Positions 46,529 through 55,185 of a stretch of DNA of 64,000 nucleotides are shown piece after piece. The stretch spans positions 77,832 to 141,831 of the forward strand of contig CAZSGM010000004.1 of the NCBI GenBank assembly GCA_964606505.1, given 5' to 3'. Each line of letters opens with the position of its first letter. Position 1 is the first letter of the stretch. The notes beneath the pieces were generated by a model. The model searched no databases. It saw only the letters and a list, made by a program, of their open reading frames with translations, and was not told the origin of the DNA. The DNA comes from CAKVOD01 sp964606505. GTDB lineage: Bacteria > Bacillota > Clostridia > Christensenellales > UBA1242. The position numbers and the translations under genes were made by a program.

Positions 46529-47689
46529 TTATTCCTCGGTCGGCTTATTTGGGGTTTTATTTGTCGGCAGTTTTGGTTGTTGGTTAACGCTTGCCGCCGA
46601 ACTCCTAGGCTTTTTAGGTGCAAAACCCGCAGTTTTTGCCACATCCTTAGTTTGTGCAGTTGGGATAGCTTTTATAAATTCCGACTTGGATGTTTCCTGT
46701 TTTTTCTCGCTCGAGGCGTTATCCGCAGCCTGTGCGGCGTCTTTTTCGCTGTTTGAAACATCCTTTTTCACGTCTTTCGCGTCGTAATGCGTACCAACCT
46801 TAAGTTTTTCCCTCTTATAGCTGTGGAAAATCTGCGCGATTACAATCAACAGCACAAGCGACAGCACAACCCCGACGATAACAATAAGCATCCCCATACC
46901 GCCTTTTTCGCTGCCCGCGTTCATAAGGAAGATAATTCCGTCGCTGTCGGCGTCAATTGTGAGCAGACAATGCGTCCCCGCGTCGCTTTTGCCGTTTTCT
47001 CTGCAACTAACCTTTTGCCCGACAAAACTGCTTGACTCGACATTTTCAAGCACGGCATAATTCCCCTCAAGGACTGCCGCTTCAGTTGTGGCGTCCAATT
47101 TAAGGAAAACCGCATAATATGAGTCCTTGGCATTTTCAACTGAACCTGAAACGGTTATATCTAACTCAACCGATGTTAAGTCGCTAAAATCCGTCATCCT
47201 TTCGCCGCTTTCGTAAAGTGCAAACTGTACAATACCCATTGTAAAGCAGTTTTTACCAAACTTTGATTGCGCAAACTCCTCGATGCGGTGGTTTACTGAG
47301 TCGGTTATTTTGTCCGCAACGTCGTATTCGTCCTTTGCAATACCCTCGTGCGAAACAGTTACGTTGCTGACATCATCGCGCGAAAGGTTTACAATAAACC
47401 CCCTGTCGCTGACCGCAAGGCTGTTCGCGTAAACTCCACCTTGTGCAAAAGTATCGTCCACTTGACCATCGCCCGAACTATTTCCAGACGTCAAAAACCC
47501 TGCGCCCCCTTTCCAGCAGTGCTCAACGCTTTCAATTTGCGGAGCAAAACGCGGTGCTGTGGGCGAATAACTTACTTGAGCCAACCAAAAAATTGCCAGC
47601 CCCGCAAACACCCACACGCACGTCATCAACAAAGTTAGTACTATAATATTTTTCGTTTTACGAACGATTGATTTCTTCGCCTTATTCAT
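46529..47689 (-). CDS. Membrane-anchored protein with extracytoplasmic domain
   Basis: A 386-residue protein with an N-terminal membrane segment (IIVLTLLMTCVWVFAGLAIFWL), an outside domain of about 230 residues, a second segment (LIVIVGVVLSLVLLIVIAQIF) near residue 275 and a cytoplasmic tail rich in Lys, Ala and Ser ending in KPTEE. The outside domain has no recognised family. GGAG precedes the ATG. Two other genes here (51388, 55186) share the outside-domain, membrane helix, charged-tail design. Confidence 0.7.
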   Translation of the reverse strand: MNKAKKSIVRKTKNIIVLTLLMTCVWVFAGLAIFWLAQVSYSPTAPRFAPQIESVEHCWKGGAGFLTSGNSSGDGQVDDTFAQGGVYANSLAVSDRGFIVNLSRDDVSNVTVSHEGIAKDEYDVADKITDSVNHRIEEFAQSKFGKNCFTMGIVQFALYESGERMTDFSDLTSVELDITVSGSVENAKDSYYAVFLKLDATTEAAVLEGNYAVLENVESSSFVGQKVSCRENGKSDAGTHCLLTIDADSDGIIFLMNAGSEKGGMGMLIVIVGVVLSLVLLIVIAQIFHSYKREKLKVGTHYDAKDVKKDVSNSEKDAAQAADNASSEKKQETSKSEFIKAIPTAQTKDVAKTAGFAPKKPRSSAASVNQQPKLPTNKTPNKPTEE

Positions 47690-47810
47690 AATTACTCCTA
47701 ACCTTGTTAGTATACCACATTGACTTGCTTTTTCAAACTGTTTTTGAGTCGCCTCGTTTATTTTGCCAATTTATTTGCCGCCCGCTTCCAATTCCGCAAC
47801 CTAAATAGGT

Positions 47811-47858
47811 AAAAATAAGGGAAAAGGGCTTTGCCCAAATTAGGCAAAACCCTTTCCA
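47811..47858 (-). terminator. Terminator after rpsT
   Basis: GGAAAGGGTTTTGCC and its near-complement GGCAAAGCCCTTTTCC form a strong stem on the minus strand, followed by CTTATTTTT. It is about 75 bp past the rpsT stop. Confidence 0.8.
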
Positions 47859-47932
47859 ACTAATTAATCACACATTAACCCACATTTGAAGCGTCCCACG
47901 TGGAGCGCGCCAAATTAGGTTTAGTTTTTTAA

Positions 47933-48202
47933 TTATTTTGCGCTTGCAGCATTCAACTCTTTTACAAGGGCTGAAACTTTACGGCTAGCAGTGTTTCTGT
48001 GGTACACGCCGTCAAGTCTAGCTGTATCAATCAAAGAAACACAATTTTTCAAAAGTTCTTCGGCTTTCTTCAAATCGTTTTCAGCAATAGCAGCTTTAAA
48101 TTTCTTGATTTCAGTTGCAACACGAGTTTTCTTAGCCTTGTTTTGCATTCTTTCTTCGTTGGAAATCAAGATTCTTTTTTCTTGAGATTTAATATTTGCC
48201 AC
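47933..48202 (-). CDS. rpsT: 30S ribosomal protein S20
   Basis: S20 binds 16S rRNA early in small-subunit assembly. The protein of about 89 residues has the family pattern: VANIKSQEKRILISNEERMQNKAKKTR, IKKFKAAI, and SLIDTARLDGVYHRNTASRKVSALVKELN. The GTG at 48202 is the likely start because GGAGG ends five bases upstream and VANIKS is the canonical N-terminus; the ATG at 48214 overlaps that ribosome site. A non-AUG start also occurs in E. coli rpsT, where it is part of autoregulation. Confidence 0.97.
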   Translation of the reverse strand: MANIKSQEKRILISNEERMQNKAKKTRVATEIKKFKAAIAENDLKKAEELLKNCVSLIDTARLDGVYHRNTASRKVSALVKELNAASAK

Positions 48203-48265
48203 GATGTCCTCCATAGAATAGTTATTTTCTTAGATTAAAGATATTAATCGTTTTTTAACTTTCTT

Positions 48266-48294
48266 ATTTTATCATACTTATTAAAATTTTGCAA
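48266..48294 (-). promoter_or_regulatory. rpsT promoter
   Basis: On the minus strand TTGCAA (48294..48289), a 17-base spacer and TAAAAT (48271..48266) with an upstream TG (extended -10). The leader to the GTG would be about 57 bases. Confidence 0.7.
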
Positions 48295-48390
48295 GTGATT
48301 TTAGAAAATAAATTACACAACTGCTAATTTTATTAATCGAGACAAGTTTTTAGGGCGTTTAACAGTAAATTGGGCAGCGGCAAGTGCGTT

Positions 48391-49110
48391 TTACGACAGC
48401 AAATACACGCGAGTTGCAACAGCGAGCGACGGCTCAAAAAATCGCACGTTCCCCAGTGTGCGCTTTATGTAGGGACGCAAAAAATTATAGTGTGTGCAAC
48501 CGAGGACGACATTTTTTATCCCTTTATTGACGTACGGGCGCAAAACCCTTTGCGTGAGCGCATTAAGTGCTTGGGAGTCATTTAACTTATCATCAATTTC
48601 GTGCGCAACTGAGGTTAACGGCAAAAAATATAAATTTCGGTCATCCTTAAACTGTTTTACAAGGCGCGAGTTGAAAAACGTTGCGGTCGTCAACATTACG
48701 AGCGTTTTCTGCCCCGTTTTGAGCGCAGGCTTGATTGCGGGTTCAATGCCAAAAAACTGCAAGTTTGGGAAGTTTGCACGCAGTTGGTCAATCGCGCAGG
48801 CGGTGGCGGTGTTGCAAGCCAAAACAAAATTTTTTATTTTATACTGATTTTGCAGTTTGCAAACGGCGGCGCAGAGGACGCTCGCTATTTGTTTTTGAGA
48901 TTTTGCGCCATAGGGGCTATTTAGGGCGTCCGCAAAATAAAACAACTCAAAATTTTTGCCGCCGCGTCTAAAGAGCAAATCGCAAAACGCAAGGTAGGTT
49001 ACGTAACCACCGACGCCGCTATCAATAAAGCAAACCTTTGTTTTTTCGCTCCTTGTTTTTTCACTATCGCCTGCTTCCCCATTAAGGTTTTCGCTTTTAT
49101 GCTTTTCCAT
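48391..49110 (-). CDS. murI: Glutamate racemase
   Basis: MurI makes D-glutamate for peptidoglycan without a cofactor. FIDSGVGG near residue 28 holds the Asp/Ser of the active site. The two catalytic cysteines are Cys99 in LACNTATACAI and Cys205 in GCTHYNF. The 239-residue length is slightly short, with an extra hydrophilic N-terminal 24 residues. Its start lies six bases after the ddl stop with GAGG upstream, so ddl and murI form an operon for cell-wall D-amino acids. Confidence 0.95.
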   Translation of the reverse strand: MEKHKSENLNGEAGDSEKTRSEKTKVCFIDSGVGGYVTYLAFCDLLFRRGGKNFELFYFADALNSPYGAKSQKQIASVLCAAVCKLQNQYKIKNFVLACNTATACAIDQLRANFPNLQFFGIEPAIKPALKTGQKTLVMLTTATFFNSRLVKQFKDDRNLYFLPLTSVAHEIDDKLNDSQALNALTQRVLRPYVNKGIKNVVLGCTHYNFLRPYIKRTLGNVRFFEPSLAVATRVYLLS

Positions 49111-49116
49111 TGCGCC

Positions 49117-51069
49117 TCACAAGTGCGTATCAAATTGATAGTTTTTTTGCGCGCGCAACTTAAAGTTTTTGTGCGCATCCAAAATGAGTTTGTCAACAAA
49201 TTGACTAACGTCCTCATCCCAAAGATAATACGCAAGCGACCCTGGGATAGAATTTATTTCATTTACGTAAACGCGATAGTTTTCGTCAACAAGGTAATCG
49301 ACGCGTATCGCGCTTGTGCTGTCAAACTTTTTGTAGAGCGCGCAGGTGGTTTGCTTGATTTCGTCGATAACGCTTTTAGGTACGCTTGAAACGGAAAGCT
49401 TTACAAATTCCCGCTCATTTGCCTCATTAATTTTAGCAACAAGATTTTCATTTTTATCAATGTCATCCCACAAATTGCAGACGCTATTATAAACATTTTT
49501 TAGCGCGTCAAGCGGCGGCTCAACTTGTTTTATGCCGCTTTCGTCGCTCACTAGAAAATGCGTCATTTTTATGATTGTTTCAAGGTTTTTCTTGAAATTT
49601 TCATCAAAAACAACGTTTTTTGCGTTATTTTCGGTGTTTTTTTGCGTTTTTGGGCTGTTACTTGCACTTTGCGCTGTGTCGGGAGGGGGTGTTTGTGCAA
49701 CGCTTTTCGGGTTTATTTCCGACGTATTTTGCGGGTTTGCTTCCCCCACATTTTGCGGGGTTACCTCTGCCGTTTTTTGCTTAACGATTTGCCCAAATGG
49801 TTGCGCGGAGCGTTGCAACGGCGTTTGCGGGGGTGTTTGCTCATTCTTTTGCGAGAGGTTTTGCGTTTCATTAAGAGTGTTTATTCTCCTGTTGCTTGAA
49901 GGCTCAAACGCAGGGTTATTTGCGTACGGAGAGAGTTTTGCGACGCCACACTTTGCGCCCTTTTCCCCTGACAAGTACTTGTCGCTAAACGTCAAAAATT
50001 TTGAGTGTTTTACCGGTTCTTCACACCTTGAAGCGACAACCGCGTTCCCTTCCGAGCGCGCAGAGCAGTTGATTTCAATAAAGTTTTCAAGCAACTTTTC
50101 GCAGACAATTTTGCTGTCGTACTTGCTTGCGAGTTCAAGCGCCGCAGGCAGTTCCGAAAGCCTTTCGCAAACGCAAACGCCGATACTGCTCCCTAGATTT
50201 GCGGGTTTTATTATTAAAGGAAAACCTATTTGCTTGAGTTTTTGCAAAATCACCCTGCCGCTTTCGTTTTTGCGAGTTACAGAGTGGGAGTTTTTAACAT
50301 TTTGAGTTAGCGTGCCACTCTCAGGTTGCGTGGGAGAGTTTTCAAAATGCGGCACGGAGTTTAGGCTGTTGTGCGCTTCCTGTTTCGCGAACGCACCCAA
50401 TGTTTGCCGCAGGCACTCCGTCGTTTCCGTCAATGAGTTAGCAAAACTTTGACAGGTTTCGCCGCAATCGCCCGCGCCTGAGTACGAGTTTGAGTTTGAG
50501 TTTGAGTCGTTTAATAATGTTATGAGCTCGCACACGTCGTCAGCCTTCAACGCGACGTAGTCGGGGGTTTTGAAGCCACCTGCCTTAAAGCAATCCTTCA
50601 TAAACTCCTTATCAAGCGTTACCGCCAAAGAGTTTGCGTTGAAACTCGTGCAGGCAATGCCGCAGAGCGAAAACAAGTGAGCAAGCGTTCCATCCTCGCA
50701 GTTTTGCCCGTGTGCGCAAACCACCGCAACGTCCGCGTGAAAAAGTTGTTTACCCTTTTCGCTGTAAACAAACGGGGAGTTTGTCAAAAACTTAACGCGC
50801 GTCGCTTGCCTCAGTGCCTTGAAATCCTTAACTTGCATATCCCTCGGCATTAAATAAAAATCGCCGTCCAAACCTTGATACAGCACGAAAATGTTGTACT
50901 TATCTAGGCTTGCCTCAGCGATTATTTGCGCGCTCAAAATTGATATATCGTGCTCAAAACTCCGCCCGCCGCACACAACAAGCACATTTACCGCGCCCGC
51001 TCGTCGCGCAAGTTTGATTTTGTCTTTTATATCCTTTTCTGTTCGCTCGCCAATATAATTAAAGTCCAT
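49117..51069 (-). CDS. ddl: D-alanine--D-alanine ligase with two large insertions
   Basis: Ddl joins two D-alanines with ATP. The N-terminal domain is clear (VLVVCGGRSFEHDISILSAQII, CAHGQNCEDGTLAHLFSLCG). The ATP-grasp core reads GFPLIIKPANLGSSIGV, and the C-terminal active site reads AIRVDYLVDENYRVYVNEINSIPGS. The protein is 650 residues against the usual 350-370. The excess is two low-complexity insertions, about residues 200-275 (Asn/Ser/Thr-rich) and 370-500 (Gln/Pro/Asn-rich with runs like TPQNVGEANPQNTSE), both at places expected to be surface loops of the ATP-grasp. AAGGGAG precedes the ATG. murI follows. Confidence 0.95.
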   Translation of the reverse strand: MDFNYIGERTEKDIKDKIKLARRAGAVNVLVVCGGRSFEHDISILSAQIIAEASLDKYNIFVLYQGLDGDFYLMPRDMQVKDFKALRQATRVKFLTNSPFVYSEKGKQLFHADVAVVCAHGQNCEDGTLAHLFSLCGIACTSFNANSLAVTLDKEFMKDCFKAGGFKTPDYVALKADDVCELITLLNDSNSNSNSYSGAGDCGETCQSFANSLTETTECLRQTLGAFAKQEAHNSLNSVPHFENSPTQPESGTLTQNVKNSHSVTRKNESGRVILQKLKQIGFPLIIKPANLGSSIGVCVCERLSELPAALELASKYDSKIVCEKLLENFIEINCSARSEGNAVVASRCEEPVKHSKFLTFSDKYLSGEKGAKCGVAKLSPYANNPAFEPSSNRRINTLNETQNLSQKNEQTPPQTPLQRSAQPFGQIVKQKTAEVTPQNVGEANPQNTSEINPKSVAQTPPPDTAQSASNSPKTQKNTENNAKNVVFDENFKKNLETIIKMTHFLVSDESGIKQVEPPLDALKNVYNSVCNLWDDIDKNENLVAKINEANEREFVKLSVSSVPKSVIDEIKQTTCALYKKFDSTSAIRVDYLVDENYRVYVNEINSIPGSLAYYLWDEDVSQFVDKLILDAHKNFKLRAQKNYQFDTHL

Positions 51070-51387
51070 ACACCACTCCCTTGTTACATTGAGTAGTATA
51101 TGAACTACAATTTTTTTTGTTAATTATTATTAATAAATGTATACTTTTAAATTAATTATTTTTTTTGATTGATTGTTTGCGATTTTGATTAATTATTCAT
51201 TATCTCTTGATTATCATTACTTGATTGTCTTTTTTGACAATTTATTTTGCTTATTTGCAAATTTTGCCTATTTGGCAACTTTAGTTGTTTGCAAGTTCTG
51301 CTTAACTATTTGTTTTAGTTATTTGCCCACATCTTTTGGCGGTATTCTTTGCCGTGTTTACTGGTTATCTGCTAATTATCATCGTAG

Positions 51388-53277
51388 TTATGCCGCAACC
51401 TCGCCGTCCGCGCTTGACTGCTCTTTGGTTTTTGATTTTCGCACACGCGAAATCACATATAGAATAAGTATCAACACTAAAATTGCGACAATCACGATTA
51501 GAAACACCGCAAGGATTGAAAGCGGCGGTACTAAATCAAGCGACACAATCCTTGTAGGAATAAAACCGCAAATAAAATTGTTATCCTCGTCCAGATATTC
51601 AATGTAGGTATAGTCGCTTGTCGTGTCAAACTTGTCCGCGTCGACGTAAAACTTTGCGCCTGCTGCAACTTCGCCAATAACTATTGTTCCGTCTACCCCA
51701 CTAAACACTTGCGCGGGGGTGTCGCTGTTTAAGTGTGCGTTGTTCGCTTTTAATTGAAGCGAACTTGTTGCGACTGTTTTGTCGTCGGTAACCAGCGCAC
51801 GCATAACGTAGTAAATTTTGTTTTCAAACTTAACCTCGTAAAACTCCCTACCTTGCGCGTCAGTGTAATCGCAAACGCCGTTTTGCACAACTAAGGTTGT
51901 TCCCTTAGGAATGCGCTTCAAAACAATGGAGCTGTTATCCCCGATTGCGTCGGCGGTTGGGTATTTAAAGAGTTTTGTGTTCGCAGTGAATGTATAAAAG
52001 TCGCCAAGTGTGTCCGTGCTAGGTGTGCAAGCGGTCAATTTGTTTGTGTCGATGTACCCCGCAAACATTTTGTCGCCGACGCACACCAAAACATATGTAT
52101 AACCGCTATAATTTTCAATTTCCTTTAGTTTAATAACCTTTGTATCGAGCGCAATTTGTCCGATTTTCACAATTTTGAATGGATACTTATAAACATTAGC
52201 GCCCGTGCCCGCGTTAACTTTGCAAATTTCGACGCCTGCCATTACATTTTGCGCTTGTGAGTAATTAACCTCGTGCTCAAAGCGTTTTAGGTTGTTGACA
52301 AACTCGCTTGTGAATGTTGCAAAATTTTGTGCGTCCTTTACATATGTAATTACACCGCTTTCGCAATCAAACGAGCAGGAGTTTGTGCTCAAAGTAAGAG
52401 TTTGTGTACTTCCGCCGAGTTTTGCAATCTTGCCGCTATCGAGCACAAGATACGGATAACCTAAGTAGTCCATCGCGACATCTAGGCAAGTACCCTCGTA
52501 AGTTGCGTACGAAACTGCGCTTGGGGATGTTTCGGAAAGTGCGATTTTAAAAACTTTGTTGTTTGTAACTAAGAAAATCGTTTCATCCTCAAATGAACAA
52601 ATGATTTTCGCGCCTTCATTCCCTGTTATGCCCAACTCGCTAAATTGACTGTCAGGTACAGAAAAAACTTTCTCAAAATACAAATCGTTTGAACCTTTTT
52701 TCAAAATATTGTATCCATTTTCTTTCTGCAGTACAAAAACATTGTCGTTGTAGTCGCAAGCAATAGAAAGTAGGTAATTTATATATACTCCACCATCAAA
52801 GTTCCTGTGCTCAGCAAAAAACTCGCCCGTCGCCTTATACTCGTGTATTCCACCCGCCTCGCCGTCAATCAAAAATATTGCGCCGTCTTGCAAAATTGCA
52901 ACATCCTTAAGCGCTGTAAATGGCTTGGTTTCTGTACTTTCGCCATCTTTTTCTTGTCTACACGTAACAACACTCGCTGTACCCGCACGCACTTGGTCAG
53001 GCGTTCCAAAAATTAGCGCATTTGAAGTGCTATCAATTAAGTAAACATTATTTCCATTTTGGCGAACCTTTGTTAAGTTTGTTATTGTGTAAGTTGGCTC
53101 TCCAAGTGGTTTTGCGGTGTCATCCGCGCAAACTCCGCCCAAACTGGATGGCAAGAAAAACGCAATACATGCGGCAATCACAGCCGCAAAAACAACAAAA
53201 CATACCGCCAGCAACCCTGCGTTTTTGTGCCTACTGCTTGAATTAATTTTCCCTTTAAATAATTTCATCCTAACCAT
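51388..53277 (-). CDS. Exported beta-rich protein with C-terminal membrane anchor
   Basis: About 629 residues. A signal/anchor segment (LAVCFVVFAAVIAACIAFFL) is near the N-terminus. An outside part of beta-propeller-like repeats (LKDVAILQDGAIFLIDGEAG, LSIACDYNDNVFVLQKENG, VAMDYLGYPYLVLDSGKIA) is followed by two or three SH3-like stretches. A C-terminal helix (SILAVFLIVIVAILVLILILYVI) and a short charged tail end the protein. The start is uncertain: ATG 53277 was preferred because a promoter-like TTTACT-17-TATACT pair (53325..53297) lies just upstream and would exclude the start at 53349. No precise family is recognised. Confidence 0.68.
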   Translation of the reverse strand: MVRMKLFKGKINSSSRHKNAGLLAVCFVVFAAVIAACIAFFLPSSLGGVCADDTAKPLGEPTYTITNLTKVRQNGNNVYLIDSTSNALIFGTPDQVRAGTASVVTCRQEKDGESTETKPFTALKDVAILQDGAIFLIDGEAGGIHEYKATGEFFAEHRNFDGGVYINYLLSIACDYNDNVFVLQKENGYNILKKGSNDLYFEKVFSVPDSQFSELGITGNEGAKIICSFEDETIFLVTNNKVFKIALSETSPSAVSYATYEGTCLDVAMDYLGYPYLVLDSGKIAKLGGSTQTLTLSTNSCSFDCESGVITYVKDAQNFATFTSEFVNNLKRFEHEVNYSQAQNVMAGVEICKVNAGTGANVYKYPFKIVKIGQIALDTKVIKLKEIENYSGYTYVLVCVGDKMFAGYIDTNKLTACTPSTDTLGDFYTFTANTKLFKYPTADAIGDNSSIVLKRIPKGTTLVVQNGVCDYTDAQGREFYEVKFENKIYYVMRALVTDDKTVATSSLQLKANNAHLNSDTPAQVFSGVDGTIVIGEVAAGAKFYVDADKFDTTSDYTYIEYLDEDNNFICGFIPTRIVSLDLVPPLSILAVFLIVIVAILVLILILYVISRVRKSKTKEQSSADGEVAA

Positions 53278-53405
53278 AATCACACCCATTTTGGTAAGTA
53301 TAACAAATCGGCAAAAAAAAGTAAAGTGCAAATGTGTACAAATGTTCATTTTTTGTTGTTACACTAGCATTTTTATTCGCTCGCAACCCACATTTTAAGC
53401 CGACG

Positions 53406-53777
53406 TTACTTTTTTTTCATAAAAATTGTGCTAATTAATTGCGCAACTCCCAAAATTATCAAAAAAATCCCAAAACACAGACGCAAAATGCCGTCGCTCG
53501 TACCGTTTGTTGCTAGCGCGCCAATAATTGCGCCCGCGACCGCAGGAACAATTATAATAAGCGCGCGTTTGTAGTCAAGCAGTTTATTTTTTGCGTGCAC
53601 AACCAGCGCGGCAACCGCCATTGGCAGAAAAGTTATTAGGTTCATACTCTGCGCAACGCGTTGGGTTATACCACCAAACAAGGTAAGTAGCGGAATTAAG
53701 AGCGTTCCGCCGCCCATCCCCATTCCGCCAATCAGCCCGCCGATGACGCCAAAAATTATCATTAAAATGACATCCAT
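53406..53777 (-). CDS. Half-size TSUP (TauE/SafE-like) membrane protein B
   Basis: A 123-residue protein with four hydrophobic segments. It starts FGVIGGLIGGMGMGGGTLLIPLLTLFGGITQRVAQSMNLITFLPMAV, a repeat unit of the TSUP family of sulfite/organoanion exporters. Full members have two such units (about 250 residues); this is one. It lies 79 bp after the other half, so the two chains probably pair in the membrane. GGAG precedes the ATG. Confidence 0.8.
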   Translation of the reverse strand: MDVILMIIFGVIGGLIGGMGMGGGTLLIPLLTLFGGITQRVAQSMNLITFLPMAVAALVVHAKNKLLDYKRALIIIVPAVAGAIIGALATNGTSDGILRLCFGIFLIILGVAQLISTIFMKKK

Positions 53778-53856
53778 ATATTATTTTCTCCTTAAAATAG
53801 GTTGCAAAATCTTTACCAAAAACATGCTCAAAAAACTTTTTCGCTAAACTCTCACG

Positions 53857-54885
53857 CTAAATTACCATACGGACGCCTGCCGCAATCATAATTAGTGCAA
53901 AAATTGCGCGAAGCCACGAATTTGAGAGTTTTTTTAACAAGATTGAGCCGACCACCCCACCTGCGACGCTGCCAATTGTTACCCAGAGCGCAAGCATCCA
54001 CTCTATCTCCATATTGATTGCGTACACCGCAAACGACACGACCGAAATCGGCAACATTATCAAAATCGCCGTCGCGTGCGCACGCTTGTCAGGTAGCCCG
54101 AGCGCAAAAATTAGCAGCGGCACACACAACATTCCGCCACCGCCGCCCAAAAATCCGTTGACAAACCCCAATATCAAGCCAACGATTATGCACAAAACGA
54201 TGTTGCACGACGTAAGTTTTTTGCGTTTTCTTTCACCATTATTTTTGCCAACAACCGCAATCGGGCGCATATCTGAGTTTTTAATTAGTTCGGCGTACCG
54301 CTTAACCTTATCTTCGTCGCAAATTATGATGCTTCTTTTGTTGATAATCTCCCGCAATTGAGCACGCCCGCCTCTAAAAATGCGCCCTGCCCCGACCGCT
54401 TTGGCTGCTGAGCAGCAGTAACGTCCACTCCGACGCTTTTTGAGTACGCAACACCCCTTTCCCCCTCCGATTAACTCAGGCAAACAGCCCCTTTCTGCAC
54501 CGCTCAATGTGTTTTGGTGGCAACTTACGCCTGCGGCAAGGCGGCATTTCGGGTAGCGAAGAATGGCTGTTTTAACCTCTTTTAGCGGGGTTGACCTACC
54601 GCTAATTTTGGAAACTTTAACTGCAGCGGAGCGCGGCGCGCAGTTTTTTGCCCCTTTACCTGCTGCACGTGGAGTGCCCCCTTTTATCGCTGCACGACGC
54701 GGCGCGCGGCGGCTTAATGACTTTACGTTTTGCAAATTGTTGATGTTTTTCATAATGATAGTGTGTGCAATTTTTCTAAAATAACACTTATTCATTCCTC
54801 CAAATAACACTTTCTCAGACAGTTTTAAAGGGGAGTTTTGCGGAAATGCATTTGAATTTATCCCTAATTTTGCGAGGCGGCGCAA
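53857..54885 (-). CDS. Half-size TSUP membrane protein A, with a dubious N-terminal extension
   Basis: The last 120 residues are one TSUP unit (IVGLILGFVNGFLGGGGGMLCVPLLIFALGLPDKRAHATAILI). The 220 residues before it look unlike a protein: Arg/Gly/Cys-rich, translated from a GC-rich island (54361..54715). The likely true start is the ATG at 54270 (MRPIAVVGKNN), though it lacks a ribosome site; the residues just ahead of it (SIIICDEDKVKRYAELIKNSD) could still be real coding sequence. I give the whole frame and flag the start. Its partner is the 53406 gene. Confidence 0.55.
   Translation of the reverse strand: MRRLAKLGINSNAFPQNSPLKLSEKVLFGGMNKCYFRKIAHTIIMKNINNLQNVKSLSRRAPRRAAIKGGTPRAAGKGAKNCAPRSAAVKVSKISGRSTPLKEVKTAILRYPKCRLAAGVSCHQNTLSGAERGCLPELIGGGKGCCVLKKRRSGRYCCSAAKAVGAGRIFRGGRAQLREIINKRSIIICDEDKVKRYAELIKNSDMRPIAVVGKNNGERKRKKLTSCNIVLCIIVGLILGFVNGFLGGGGGMLCVPLLIFALGLPDKRAHATAILIMLPISVVSFAVYAINMEIEWMLALWVTIGSVAGGVVGSILLKKLSNSWLRAIFALIMIAAGVRMVI
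54361..54715. repeat. GC-rich island, possible inserted element
   Basis: About 350 bases markedly richer in GC than anything nearby, with words such as GCGCGGCGCGC and its variants. No terminal inverted repeats or target duplication could be made out. It resembles a small dispersed non-coding element rather than coding DNA. It lies over the 5-prime part of the TSUP half-A frame. Confidence 0.4.
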
Positions 54886-54965
54886 GTTAAAGCCGATTAG
54901 ACAGGTCGGAGCGGCGCATATTTTGGTTAAGTTTACAACATTTTTAAAAATCTTGTGTAAAATGT

Positions 54966-54994
54966 TTGATTTTTGGGCGATAATAAGATATAAT
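54966..54994 (+). promoter_or_regulatory. Sigma-A promoter of the candidate ncRNA
   Basis: TTGATT (54966..54971), a 17-base spacer and a perfect TATAAT (54989..54994) on the plus strand. Transcription should start near 55001. Confidence 0.75.
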
Positions 54995-55000
54995 ATAACA

Positions 55001-55138
55001 AGTCTAACTGAGACTGGGTTTTTATTACTGATTGGCAGTTTTTAAAGTGGGTTAACCTGCAGCGAAACGGCGACTACAATACGTCGTTTTGCGCGAAAGG
55101 ACTACCCGCAACGCTGACAATCGACCCATATTTTTTTT
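55001..55138 (+). ncRNA. Candidate structured small RNA or leader RNA
   Basis: About 138 bases between a strong promoter and a run of eight T. Nested helices can be drawn by hand. TGGGT (55015..55019) pairs with ACCCA (55124..55128), directly before the T run. GATTGGCAG (55030..55038) pairs with CTGACAATC (55114..55122). GTGGGT (55047..55052) pairs with ACCCGC (55104..55109). AGCGAAAC with GCGAC forms a long inner hairpin with CGTCGT and TTTTGCGC. It fits no riboswitch or housekeeping RNA that I recognise. It may be a free RNA ending at the T run, or a leader with a conditional terminator for the 55186 gene, which also has a possible -10 (TATACT, 55145..55150) after it. Confidence 0.5.
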
Positions 55139-55185
55139 GCAAGGTATACTTTGCAAATACTACAACGACTAAAAAGGTGTTAAAA

